The notes: generated by a model not told the origin, from the sequence alone. 5,230 nt of DNA from an uncultured Bacilli bacterium (GCA_947627805.1 CANQXB010000072.1:1-5230), one strand, 5' to 3'; shown: positions 1 to 5,156, numbered from the stretch's first letter. Program-made: numbers and translations.

Positions 1-21
1 TGCTTATGCCTAATATTTATA

Positions 22-51
22 TTGTTTATAAGTGATTAGACATGTTATAAT
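22..51 (+). promoter_or_regulatory. Promoter of the DUF368-MBL unit
   Basis: A perfect -10 box TATAAT (46-51) is preceded by TGT (43-45), an extended -10 arrangement. A TTGTTT at 22-27 serves as -35 with an 18-base spacer. Transcription would begin near 58, giving a leader of only about 15 bases before the ATG at 73. This is read from the sequence; the start point is inferred. Confidence 0.7.
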
Positions 52-72
52 TAAAAATGAAAGGTGATTATA

Positions 73-969
73 ATGAAGAAGATTAAAGAGTATATTATTA
101 ATTTTATTAATGGGTTTTGTATGGCATTAGCTGATAGTGTGCCCGGTGTTTCTGGGGGAACAGTAGCCTTTATTTTAGGATTTTATGATAAATTTATTAC
201 TGCCTTAGATGATTTGTTTAGAGGAAATATTGAAAATAAGAAAAAAGCTTTGGTATATTTATTTAAAATAGCCATTGGTTGGATTTTTGGCTTTATTTTA
301 GCGGTATTATTTTTAGCTAATTTATTTGATAAGCATATTTATGAAATGAGTTCTTTGTTTATTGGGTTTATTGTTTTTGCTATTCCAATTGTAATTAAAG
401 AAGAAAAGGAAAGTTTGAAAGGAAAATATCATAATCTTATTTTTGCTCTTTTGGGAGCTTTGCTAGTCATTTTAGTTACTTACTTAAATAGAGTAGTTGG
501 GGGAACATTTAATATTGATAATTTTAATTTGGGAACCATATTATATGTCTTTTTGGCTGCGATGCTCGCTTTTTCAGCTATGATTTTGCCAGGTATTTCG
601 GGATCTACTATTTTACTTATTTTTGGAATTTATATTCCTATAGTTACTAAAATTAAAGCTTTATTAAGCTTAGATTTTACAGCTTTACCTATTTTAATTG
701 TCTTTGGCTTAGGAGTAATTTTTGGGGTTATTTATTTTATTAAATTATTAAGAAAATGTTTAGATAAAAGAAGAAGTGCTACAGTTTATTGCATTTTAGG
801 AATGATGATTGCTTCAATTTATTCAATTGTGATGGGGCCAACAACTTTAGATGTTCCTTTAAATTATTTAAGCTTTAATACTTTTAACATTTTGTATTTT
901 ATTTTAGGAGGCCTTATAATTTTTAGTTTAGAAGGTTTAAAAAATTTTTTAGTAAAAGATAATAAATAG
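73..969 (+). CDS. DUF368 family membrane protein, probable undecaprenyl-phosphate translocase (PopT-like)
   Basis: This is a polytopic membrane protein of 298 residues. The family signature is visible twice: an N-terminal ALADSVPGVSGGT (PGVSGG at about residues 24-29) and a mid-protein LPGISGST (about 173-178), each followed by a hydrophobic FILGFY/LIFGIY stretch. This is an internal duplication typical of DUF368. Other hydrophobic segments lie at about 66-84, 93-108, 122-137, 154-174, 202-222, 236-255 and 270-286. DUF368 proteins have been shown to return undecaprenyl phosphate, the lipid carrier of wall polymers, across the cytoplasmic membrane (PopT). That role is inferred here from family membership. 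A GTG at 64 is in frame, but AAGGTG (61-66), which contains it, is the ribosome site for the ATG at 73 with a 6-base gap, so the ATG is preferred. It is the first gene of a unit with the MBL hydrolase. The family call is firm; the substrate is not tested. Confidence 0.9.
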   Translation: MKKIKEYIINFINGFCMALADSVPGVSGGTVAFILGFYDKFITALDDLFRGNIENKKKALVYLFKIAIGWIFGFILAVLFLANLFDKHIYEMSSLFIGFIVFAIPIVIKEEKESLKGKYHNLIFALLGALLVILVTYLNRVVGGTFNIDNFNLGTILYVFLAAMLAFSAMILPGISGSTILLIFGIYIPIVTKIKALLSLDFTALPILIVFGLGVIFGVIYFIKLLRKCLDKRRSATVYCILGMMIASIYSIVMGPTTLDVPLNYLSFNTFNILYFILGGLIIFSLEGLKNFLVKDNK

Positions 970-984
970 AGGAGAATGTTTGTG
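969..984 (+). promoter_or_regulatory. Ribosome site that fixes a GTG start
   Basis: GAGGAG at 969-974 overlaps the stop codon of the DUF368 gene (TAG, 967-969). It sits one base before the ATG at 976, too close to serve it, and seven bases before an in-frame GTG at 982, which is optimal. GTG 982 is therefore the likely start of the MBL gene, and the two genes are translationally close. Confidence 0.65.
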
Positions 985-1854
985 GAACTTAAAAAATTAG
1001 GAGAAAAAACATATGTGCTTTTAAATCCAGTTAATGTAGGAATATATCTTTTAAATGATTTTGAAGTTTGTGTAATTGATAGTGGTAGTTCTAAAGATTA
1101 TGGTAAAGAAATATCTAAAGTGATAGAAGAGAATAATTGGCATTTAAAATATATTATTAATACCCATAGTCATGCAGACCATATAAGTGGTAATGCCTAT
1201 TTACAAAACAAGTATCATTGTCGAATATTTGCCTCAAAAGTAGAAAGTTATTTTATAAATGCTCCAATTTTAGAATCTGCTTTAATGTATGGTGCTAAAC
1301 CTATTGATAATTTATGTAATTCATTTCTAATGGCCAAACCTAGTTGTTGTGAAGATATAAATAATATATCTATTGAGGGGTTAGAAATAGTCGATTTATC
1401 AGGACATTCATTTGGCTTAATTGGAGTTCTTACAAGTGACAATGTTTTATTTGTGGGAGATGCTTATACAAGTCCTAAAATTTTGGAAAAATACCAAATT
1501 CAATATACTTATGATGTTGCTAATTTCATCAAAACTTTAGATTTTTTAGAACAAACAAATTATAAGTTTTATGTCCCTTCGCATGGAGATATAGAAAGTG
1601 ATATAACCCATACTATAAAGGCTAATAAAGACAACATTTTAAATATTGAAGCGAAAATTGAACAATTACTTTTAAAATATCATTCTTATAATGAAATGTT
1701 AAATGAGTTATTTAAATATTATCATATTAGAGAAACAGTTGAACAATATTATATTGTCGGAACAACAATTAAAAGTATTATCACAAAATTAGTAGAAGAA
1801 GATAAGATATCTTTAAGTGTCAAAGATGCTACATTATGGATTGAGAAAAAATAA
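982..1854 (+). CDS. MBL-fold metallo-hydrolase
   Basis: The protein has 290 residues from the GTG (292 if the ATG at 976 is used; numbers below count from the ATG). The full metallo-beta-lactamase metal-binding set is present: THSHADH at 63-69 (His64, His66, Asp68, His69), His144 in LSGHS, Asp162 in FVGDA and His203 in PSHGD. Together these would hold two metal ions, usually zinc, that activate water. The fold occupies about residues 1-210. The remaining 80 or so residues are charged and helical in character, perhaps a small C-terminal helical or winged-helix domain. There is no signal peptide, so it is probably cytoplasmic. The fold covers glyoxalase II-like thioesterases, lactonases, phosphodiesterases and others, and nothing here picks one. 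It follows the DUF368 gene by 12 bases with no promoter between, so they are probably co-transcribed. Its stop lies 2 bases from that of the convergent helicase. Confidence 0.88.
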   Translation: MELKKLGEKTYVLLNPVNVGIYLLNDFEVCVIDSGSSKDYGKEISKVIEENNWHLKYIINTHSHADHISGNAYLQNKYHCRIFASKVESYFINAPILESALMYGAKPIDNLCNSFLMAKPSCCEDINNISIEGLEIVDLSGHSFGLIGVLTSDNVLFVGDAYTSPKILEKYQIQYTYDVANFIKTLDFLEQTNYKFYVPSHGDIESDITHTIKANKDNILNIEAKIEQLLLKYHSYNEMLNELFKYYHIRETVEQYYIVGTTIKSIITKLVEEDKISLSVKDATLWIEKK

Positions 1855-1856
1855 TA

Positions 1857-3296
1857 TTAATGAAAATAGGCAATTTTCTTTAAGCGAGATTTGACTATTT
1901 TTTTTAATTCTTTAATAAAAGAAGAGGGATTATGCTTATCATATAAAAGAAATGTTTTTAAACGACATCGCGTTAATCCTACATAAAATAGTCTTCTTTC
2001 TTCAGCAAATTTTATTTCATTATGAGGAATAATTTTATTAATTAAAAAATTATTTTCAATTTGATTGGGAAATCCTAATAAAGTGTTATTGCAATTTAGA
2101 ATTATAACGTAATCGCTTTCTAGACCTTTGGATTTATGAACTGTATAAAAGGGCAATATGATATTTTTATATATTAACGATGTATCGTTAAGTGAAAATT
2201 CTTCATCAATATATGAGAAAATATCTTTATGATTTCTAGTTAAAATCATAATATTAGAAGAAAAATTTAATAAATAGTCTAAAAGTTTTTTAAACATTAT
2301 TTGGGGATTATGATATGGTGAAAAAATAATTGGATTAGAATCGCTTTTGTCTGAAATTAATTCTTTTTTAATTTGTAAGGGATTTTTAGTAATAAATTTG
2401 TTAGCAATATCTATTAATTCTTGACTATTTCGATAAACGTTTTTTAGTTTAATGGTTTTAACGTTTTCTATTTTTTCAGTAAATGTTAAAAAAATATTTA
2501 AATTGCAACCACTAAAGCGATATATGGACTGATAATCATCTCCAACCACGATTATTTTGGCCTTAGTGTATTTTTGTATTTCTTGAATTAAATTGTATCT
2601 TATTGTTGAGGTATCTTGAAATTCATCAATAATTAGATATTTATATGATAGTTGAGCATCTTTTACATAATTTTTAGCTATGATGATTAAATCGTCAAAA
2701 TCAAAAGAATTAGTAGATGCTTTTTCTTCTAAATATTTTTTATATATATTGAAAATAAAAGTAAGGATTTCTTTTTCTTTTTTTGATAGCCTTTTTAACG
2801 ATATATCGTTAAAATTTAAACTATTTGTTTTCCATAAATTGATAAAAGTTTCTATAAATTTTATGAAACTATTAAATTCTTGAGAATAGCAAAAATTATT
2901 AAAGGTTGTTTTAATTTTTAAAAAATTTAAAATTTGCTTTTGCTGTTGGGGTGGACAAGTTAAAATTGTTTCTCTAATTATATAATATAGCAAATTATTG
3001 TTTAAGAGTTGATAGTTAACCTTGGCTTTTTCAAGTATATTAATCGATAATTTATGAAAGGTGAAAACATCAATATCATAATCAAGCCTACTTTTAATGT
3101 CATTTACGGAAGCATTTGTAAAGGAAATCATTGCTATATCAGTAGGATTAACATTTTTATTTTCGATTAAATATTGGACTTTTTTAATTAATGTGAAAGT
3201 TTTACCAGAGCCAGCAGCTGCAATAATTAGGGCATTGGTATCGCAGTTTATTACTTCATTTTGATATTTATCTAGACTAAAATTTTTTTCGTTCAT
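1857..3296 (-). CDS. Compact UvrD/Rep-like superfamily 1 DNA helicase
   Basis: This 479-residue ATP-dependent helicase has all the SF1A landmarks in order. They are a Q motif (LDKYQNEVI, 8-16), Walker A AAAGSGKT (26-33, Lys32), motif Ia SFTNAS (58-63) and TFHKLS (79-84). Motif II is IIDEFQDTS (222-230, catalytic Asp224/Glu225). The others are motif III GDDYQSIYRFSG (252-263), motif IV with YRN (288-290), motif V TVHKSKGLES (385-394) and motif VI EERRLFYVGLTR (432-443, arginine finger Arg443). It should translocate 3'-5' on single-stranded DNA in repair or recombination. It is much shorter than PcrA/UvrD/Rep (about 650-730 residues). The piece between motifs IV and V is only about 95 residues, so the 2B domain is missing or minimal. 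All motifs are intact, so this is a compact type and not a broken gene. GajB of Gabija is of similar size, but no GajA-type partner is visible. The ATG is the only usable start before Walker A and has no clear ribosome site; an in-frame TAG lies 18 bases upstream. Two AACGATRTATCGTT palindromes lie inside the gene. Confidence 0.92.
   Translation of the reverse strand: MNEKNFSLDKYQNEVINCDTNALIIAAAGSGKTFTLIKKVQYLIENKNVNPTDIAMISFTNASVNDIKSRLDYDIDVFTFHKLSINILEKAKVNYQLLNNNLLYYIIRETILTCPPQQQKQILNFLKIKTTFNNFCYSQEFNSFIKFIETFINLWKTNSLNFNDISLKRLSKKEKEILTFIFNIYKKYLEEKASTNSFDFDDLIIIAKNYVKDAQLSYKYLIIDEFQDTSTIRYNLIQEIQKYTKAKIIVVGDDYQSIYRFSGCNLNIFLTFTEKIENVKTIKLKNVYRNSQELIDIANKFITKNPLQIKKELISDKSDSNPIIFSPYHNPQIMFKKLLDYLLNFSSNIMILTRNHKDIFSYIDEEFSLNDTSLIYKNIILPFYTVHKSKGLESDYVIILNCNNTLLGFPNQIENNFLINKIIPHNEIKFAEERRLFYVGLTRCRLKTFLLYDKHNPSSFIKELKKIVKSRLKKIAYFH
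1862..1881 (+). terminator. Possible weak terminator after the MBL gene
   Basis: GAAAAT (1862-1867) and ATTTTC (1873-1878) form a 6-bp, almost pure A-T stem with a 5-base loop, followed by TTT. It lies 7 bases after the MBL stop, inside the 3' end of the convergent helicase gene. The stem is weak, so termination here is only a possibility. Confidence 0.25.
2174..2191. repeat. Palindrome copy 1 (AACGATRTATCGTT family)
   Basis: TTAACGAT and ATCGTTAA flank a central GT, giving 8-bp arms. It is inside the helicase gene and encodes LNDTSL. It shares the 14-base core with the copies at 2793 and 4499, differing at one central base. Confidence 0.7.
2793..2814. repeat. Palindrome copy 2 (22-bp perfect)
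   Basis: The core AACGATATATCGTT is extended by TTTT on the left and AAAA on the right into a perfect 22-bp palindrome. It lies inside the helicase gene, where it encodes FNDISLK. It is the longest of the three copies. Confidence 0.75.
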
Positions 3297-3332
3297 TATA
3301 TTTAAGGAAAAGTTCTAATTTAATATTAACAT

Positions 3333-3360
3333 AATTTTACTTTTTTTGTTAAGTAAAATT
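3333..3360. repeat. Inverted repeat in the helicase/NUDIX divergent spacer
   Basis: AATTTTACTT (3333-3342) and AAGTAAAATT (3351-3360) are perfect 10-bp arms separated by 8 bases. The element sits 37 bases before the helicase start and directly abuts the presumed -35 region of the NUDIX promoter. It could be an operator serving both divergent genes. It could equally be a weak hairpin terminator, or chance in A-T-rich DNA. I saw no convincing promoter for the helicase in this spacer. Confidence 0.5.
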
Positions 3361-3388
3361 TTTATTTAAATTAAATTTTTAGTATAAT
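3361..3388 (+). promoter_or_regulatory. Promoter of the NUDIX gene
   Basis: A perfect TATAAT at 3383-3388 is the -10 box. The best -35 is a poor TTTATT (3361-3366) with a 16-base spacer. Transcription would begin near 3395, about 20 bases before the ATG at 3416. The weak -35 next to an inverted repeat could mean dependence on a regulator. Confidence 0.55.
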
Positions 3389-3415
3389 ATTTTTATGTAG
3401 TAGGTGAAATGCAGT

Positions 3416-3841
3416 ATGGAAAAATTAAAAAGAGTAGTGGGTATTGCCTTTATTGAAGACGGTAAATTATTAATTGTAAAATCACATCGGAGTGATACTA
3501 CTCATTCTTGGACTTTAGTAGGTGGAGGAGTAGAAACAGGTGAGACAGAAATTATCGCTGCTTTACGAGAAGTTAATGAAGAAGTTGGTCAAGGATTTGA
3601 GTTTTGCGAAGAAGATTTACTTCCTATTATGTGTTTTAAGGAAGCTGCCGCCAGTGATTCTGACATTATTATTGAGATGAATATGTTTTTGGCAACTAAA
3701 AAAATTCATGTTAGTTTAATTCCCAATGATGAAATAATGGAATATCATTGGTATTCTTTAGGAGAAACAGAATACAATTTATCATCTTCTATAAGAGACC
3801 ATTTTCTTCCTTATGCCATTCAAAAAGGATTGCTTTTTTAG
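3416..3841 (+). CDS. NUDIX hydrolase
   Basis: A 141-residue single-domain NUDIX protein, the usual length for the family. The box G-x5-E-x7-R-E-U-x-E-E-x-G-U lies at about residues 37-59 (GGVETGE ... REVNEEVGQ). The RE and EE residues that bind the catalytic metal are all present; only the last position is Gln in place of a hydrophobic residue. Such enzymes split a nucleoside diphosphate linked to another group, for example oxidised dNTPs, ADP-ribose or nucleotide sugars. The sequence does not show which. An in-frame GTG at 3404 would add four residues. AGGTGA (3402-3407) overlaps it and stands 8 bases before the ATG at 3416, so the ATG is the better start. It is transcribed alone, divergent from the helicase. 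No strong terminator follows it: 3842-3919 is featureless A-T-rich DNA. Confidence 0.9.
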   Translation: MEKLKRVVGIAFIEDGKLLIVKSHRSDTTHSWTLVGGGVETGETEIIAALREVNEEVGQGFEFCEEDLLPIMCFKEAAASDSDIIIEMNMFLATKKIHVSLIPNDEIMEYHWYSLGETEYNLSSSIRDHFLPYAIQKGLLF

Positions 3842-3919
3842 TGCTATTTGTTTATTAATAAATTATGTTTTAATAATTAAATAAAATATGTACTTTTATT
3901 ATATTTTCACTGATTTTGG

Positions 3920-3948
3920 TTGATTTTTTAAGTCTCTTGTAATATAAT
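3920..3948 (+). promoter_or_regulatory. Promoter of the tRNA-Arg/tRNA-Pro operon
   Basis: TTGATT (3920-3925) and TATAAT (3943-3948) are spaced by exactly 17 bases, the best-formed promoter in the window. The start point would be near 3955, about 15 bases before the mature 5' end of the first tRNA. Confidence 0.8.
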
Positions 3949-3969
3949 GTTAATGCGAGTTGGGAAATC

Positions 3970-4046
3970 GCACCCATAGCTCAATTGGATAGAGCGTTAG
4001 ACTACGGATCTAAAGGTTAGGGGTTCGACTCCCTTTGGGTGCACCA
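3970..4046 (+). tRNA. tRNA-Arg (anticodon ACG)
   Basis: A complete cloverleaf can be folded. The acceptor GCACCCA pairs fully with TGGGTGC, the D stem is GCTC/GAGC and the anticodon stem is TTAGA/TCTAA. The loop CTACGGA gives anticodon ACG, read as ICG after deamination. The T stem is AGGGG/CCCTT with loop TTCGACT. CCA is encoded (4044-4046). It is the first gene of a two-tRNA operon. Confidence 0.97.
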
Positions 4047-4050
4047 CTTT

Positions 4051-4127
4051 CGAGAAGTAGCACAGCTTGGTAGTGCGCGTGGTTTGGGACCATGAGGTCG
4101 CAGGTTCGAATCCTGTCTTCTCGACCA
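4051..4127 (+). tRNA. tRNA-Pro (anticodon UGG)
   Basis: A complete cloverleaf can be folded. The acceptor is CGAGAAG/CTTCTCG, the D stem GCAC/GTGC and the anticodon stem CGTGG/CCATG. The loop TTTGGGA gives anticodon TGG. The T stem is GCAGG/CCTGT with loop TTCGAAT. CCA is encoded (4125-4127). Only four bases (CTTT) separate it from tRNA-Arg, so both mature from one transcript. The Arg(ACG)-Pro(UGG) order is the one found in large Bacillus tRNA operons. Confidence 0.97.
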
Positions 4128-4137
4128 TTTTAATATT

Positions 4138-4158
4138 AAAACCAGTAATGGTTTTTTT
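4138..4158 (+). terminator. Terminator of the tRNA operon, abutting the convergent nuclease gene
   Basis: AAAACCA (4138-4144) pairs with TGGTTTT (4149-4155) around a GTAA loop, and T's continue to 4158. It begins 11 bases after tRNA-Pro. The T-run overlaps the stop codon (4157-4159) of the nuclease on the other strand. On the - strand the same hairpin ends in TTTT, so it may also end the nuclease transcript. Confidence 0.7.
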
Positions 4159-4900
4159 ATTTTACTTTATCGAATAATTTGGTGATGGATTCGAGCCTTA
4201 TTCTAAAGCTGACATCACTCGCACTTAAGCGCGGTGTCCCAATGTTAGTCAAACCATCTTTTATATACATTTGAATAAATATTTTATCATCTTCGATAAG
4301 TTCTAAAAACTTATCGAAACTTTTTAATGTATATAAATACATTTTCAAATATTTATAGTATTTTTCTCCGTTACGATAGTAAGGGTAGCCATAGACTATG
4401 GCAAGATTAGAGAGCTTTTCAATCAATCTTTTTTCTAAAACATCAAAATCCCAATAGCAAACTTCCTCAATTAATTGGTTCTTTTGATATGCAAGCATAA
4501 CGATATATCGTTTATCTCTATCAACTTTCAATTTAAAATCATAGCCACCGTGTTCTACGGAAAAATCGCAAAATAACTTATTATAATAAATTTTTTCTTT
4601 AGTTAAATCATTATAAGGGTAGTATCCGTATTTTTCAAAAACGTATCTTGTTGCATATTTACCATCTTTCATAGGAGAGCAATGAAATAAACTTAAAGGT
4701 TCTTCCCCAAAACCATTTTTACATTTTATCTCAATGCTTTTGTAATCAGGTTTGCTTTCTTGATCTTCTTTCTTATTTAATAAAGTTTCAAAAGTATAAC
4801 CTATTCCTGTAGGGCCGTTTCTTAAGCATTTCACTAGCCCCATTTTTTTAATTCTTTCAAATTCCTTTTGCAAGGAAATCATATCTTGTGATAACATCAT
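4157..4900 (-). CDS. MvaI/BcnI-family type II restriction endonuclease
   Basis: A 247-residue protein recognised as the MvaI/BcnI family, whose founders have about 240 residues. The N-terminal half carries TGIGYTFETLL (31-41, conserved Glu38). It is followed by PDYKSIEIKCK, giving D52-x4-E57-x-K59, the same PD-(D/E)XK spacing as the catalytic D50, E55, K57 of MvaI. The C-terminal stretch GTPRLSASDVSFRIRLESITKLFDK matches the family's conserved end. MvaI and BcnI are monomeric enzymes, related in fold to MutH, that cut CCWGG or CCSGG. The target of this one cannot be read from the sequence. AAGGAGG (4908-4914) lies 7 bases before the ATG, the strongest ribosome site in the window; a second in-frame ATG follows at once. 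An out-of-frame ATG at 4904 is too close to the site. No methyltransferase is in the window. The gene stands alone between two tRNA loci and contains a copy of the repeated palindrome and an 11-bp hairpin. Confidence 0.87.
   Translation of the reverse strand: MMLSQDMISLQKEFERIKKMGLVKCLRNGPTGIGYTFETLLNKKEDQESKPDYKSIEIKCKNGFGEEPLSLFHCSPMKDGKYATRYVFEKYGYYPYNDLTKEKIYYNKLFCDFSVEHGGYDFKLKVDRDKRYIVMLAYQKNQLIEEVCYWDFDVLEKRLIEKLSNLAIVYGYPYYRNGEKYYKYLKMYLYTLKSFDKFLELIEDDKIFIQMYIKDGLTNIGTPRLSASDVSFRIRLESITKLFDKVK
4292..4318. repeat. 11-bp hairpin inside the nuclease gene
   Basis: TTCGATAAGTT (4292-4302) and AACTTATCGAA (4308-4318) are perfect inverted arms around a 5-base loop. They lie in the coding region for FDKFLELIED. 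No T-run follows on either strand, so it is not a usual terminator. Confidence 0.6.
4499..4512. repeat. Palindrome copy 3 (AACGATATATCGTT)
   Basis: A perfect 14-bp palindrome identical to the core of the copy at 2793. It is inside the nuclease gene, encoding DKRYIV, and is read in a different codon frame from the helicase copies. Confidence 0.75.
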
Positions 4901-4924
4901 CCATAAACCTCCTTGGGAACTGTT

Positions 4925-4954
4925 ATATCACAAATCTGAGGAAAAAATTGTCAA
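4925..4954 (-). promoter_or_regulatory. Promoter of the nuclease gene
   Basis: On the - strand a perfect -35 box TTGACA (4954-4949) is followed after 18 bases by TGATAT (4930-4925). TATAAC four bases further (4926-4921 region) is the better -10 hexamer but has a 21-base spacer. Transcription would begin close to the ribosome site at 4914-4908, giving a very short leader. Confidence 0.5.
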
Positions 4955-4970
4955 ATAGTGTCGAACCTTT

Positions 4971-5012
4971 AAAAAAAGTTCAAAAAACCATAAAAAAGAG
5001 CCTTTTTTGAAC
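4971..5012 (-). terminator. Large inverted repeat, terminator-like on the - strand
   Basis: GTTCAAAAAA (4978-4987) and TTTTTTGAAC (5003-5012) are perfect 10-bp arms with a 15-base loop. Read on the - strand, the second arm is followed at once by seven T's (4977-4971), the form of an intrinsic terminator. It would shield the nuclease gene from transcripts coming from the tRNA-Lys side. Within it AAAAAAG/CTTTTTT (4992-4998/5002-5008) forms a competing smaller stem. It could instead be an operator, since it lies between two divergent promoters. Confidence 0.45.
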
Positions 5013-5018
5013 TATAAT
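5013..5018 (+). promoter_or_regulatory. -10 box of the candidate small RNA
   Basis: A perfect TATAAT would start transcription near 5025, within two bases of the base of the nested stem. No good -35 is present (4990-4996 is A-rich), so the promoter is weak or needs help. The site is part of TATAATTATA, a palindrome that gives a TATAAT on the other strand too. Confidence 0.4.
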
Positions 5019-5024
5019 TATACT

Positions 5025-5108
5025 AGAAGAAGCGATTTAAACGGGTGAAGTAATATTGAAAGAATATTAAAAAAAGAATAAAAAGTTTAAATAAAAGCTT
5101 CTTTTTTT
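5025..5108 (+). ncRNA. Candidate small structured RNA, family not recognised
   Basis: Three perfect stems are nested one inside the other. P1 is AAGAAGC (5027-5033) with GCTTCTT (5097-5103). P2 is ATTTAAAC (5035-5042) with GTTTAAAT (5085-5092). P3 is TAATATT (5051-5057) with AATATTA (5063-5069) around a GAAAG loop. Between P2 and P3 lie GGGTGAAG on the 5' side and an A-rich strand of 15 bases on the 3' side. P1 runs straight into seven T's (5102-5108), as an intrinsic terminator would, and a TATAAT stands 7 bases before 5025. The predicted RNA is about 80 bases long and holds no credible reading frame. I do not recognise a known riboswitch or RNA family. The stems are A-T-rich, so chance pairing remains possible, but the agreement of start, stems and T-run is notable. 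Confidence 0.4.
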
Positions 5109-5115
5109 ATTAAAT

Positions 5116-5147
5116 AAAAAAGTCCTTTAGTAAGTAAAGGGCTTTTT
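5116..5147 (-). terminator. Two-way terminator after tRNA-Lys
   Basis: AAAAAG (5117-5122) and CCTTTA (5124-5129) pair with TAAAGG (5135-5140) and CTTTTT (5142-5147) around a 5-base loop. One position is unmatched: C-A on the - strand, but a G-U pair on the + strand. On the - strand the arm ends in six T's (5121-5116), placed 9 bases after the CCA end of tRNA-Lys. On the + strand it ends in five T's and could back up termination of the candidate small RNA. Confidence 0.75.
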
Positions 5148-5156
5148 AAATCAAAA

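Noticed and set aside
1248..1442. 64-codon open frame on the - strand inside the MBL gene
   Set aside because: It is antisense to a gene with a full set of conserved metal-binding motifs, has no ribosome site and resembles no known protein.
1803..1813. Short palindrome AAGATATCTT near the end of the MBL gene
   Set aside because: It is 10 bp, single copy and A-T-rich, so expected by chance in DNA of this composition.
1961..1974. AACGACATCGCGTT, a possible fourth copy of the repeated palindrome
   Set aside because: It matches 11 of 14 bases but is not palindromic, and it falls in the codons of helicase motif VI (LTRCRL), which explain it.
2680..2883. 67-codon open frame on the + strand inside the helicase gene
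   Set aside because: It is antisense to conserved helicase coding sequence, with biased composition as expected from an A-T-rich shadow frame.
1857..3296. Helicase as GajB of a Gabija defence system
   Set aside because: No GajA-type OLD-family ATPase/nuclease is adjacent; the neighbours are an MBL hydrolase and a NUDIX protein, both ordinary.
4963..4981. GAAC and GTTC half-sites resembling a Gram-positive LexA box before the nuclease
   Set aside because: The spacing is 11 bases, while the LexA/DinR box needs GAAC-N4-GTTC; the half-sites belong partly to the larger inverted repeat.
5043..5070. Very short reading frame after GGGTGAAG (TTG at 5056)
   Set aside because: It gives only four codons before a stop; the G-rich stretch is better seen as part of the RNA structure.
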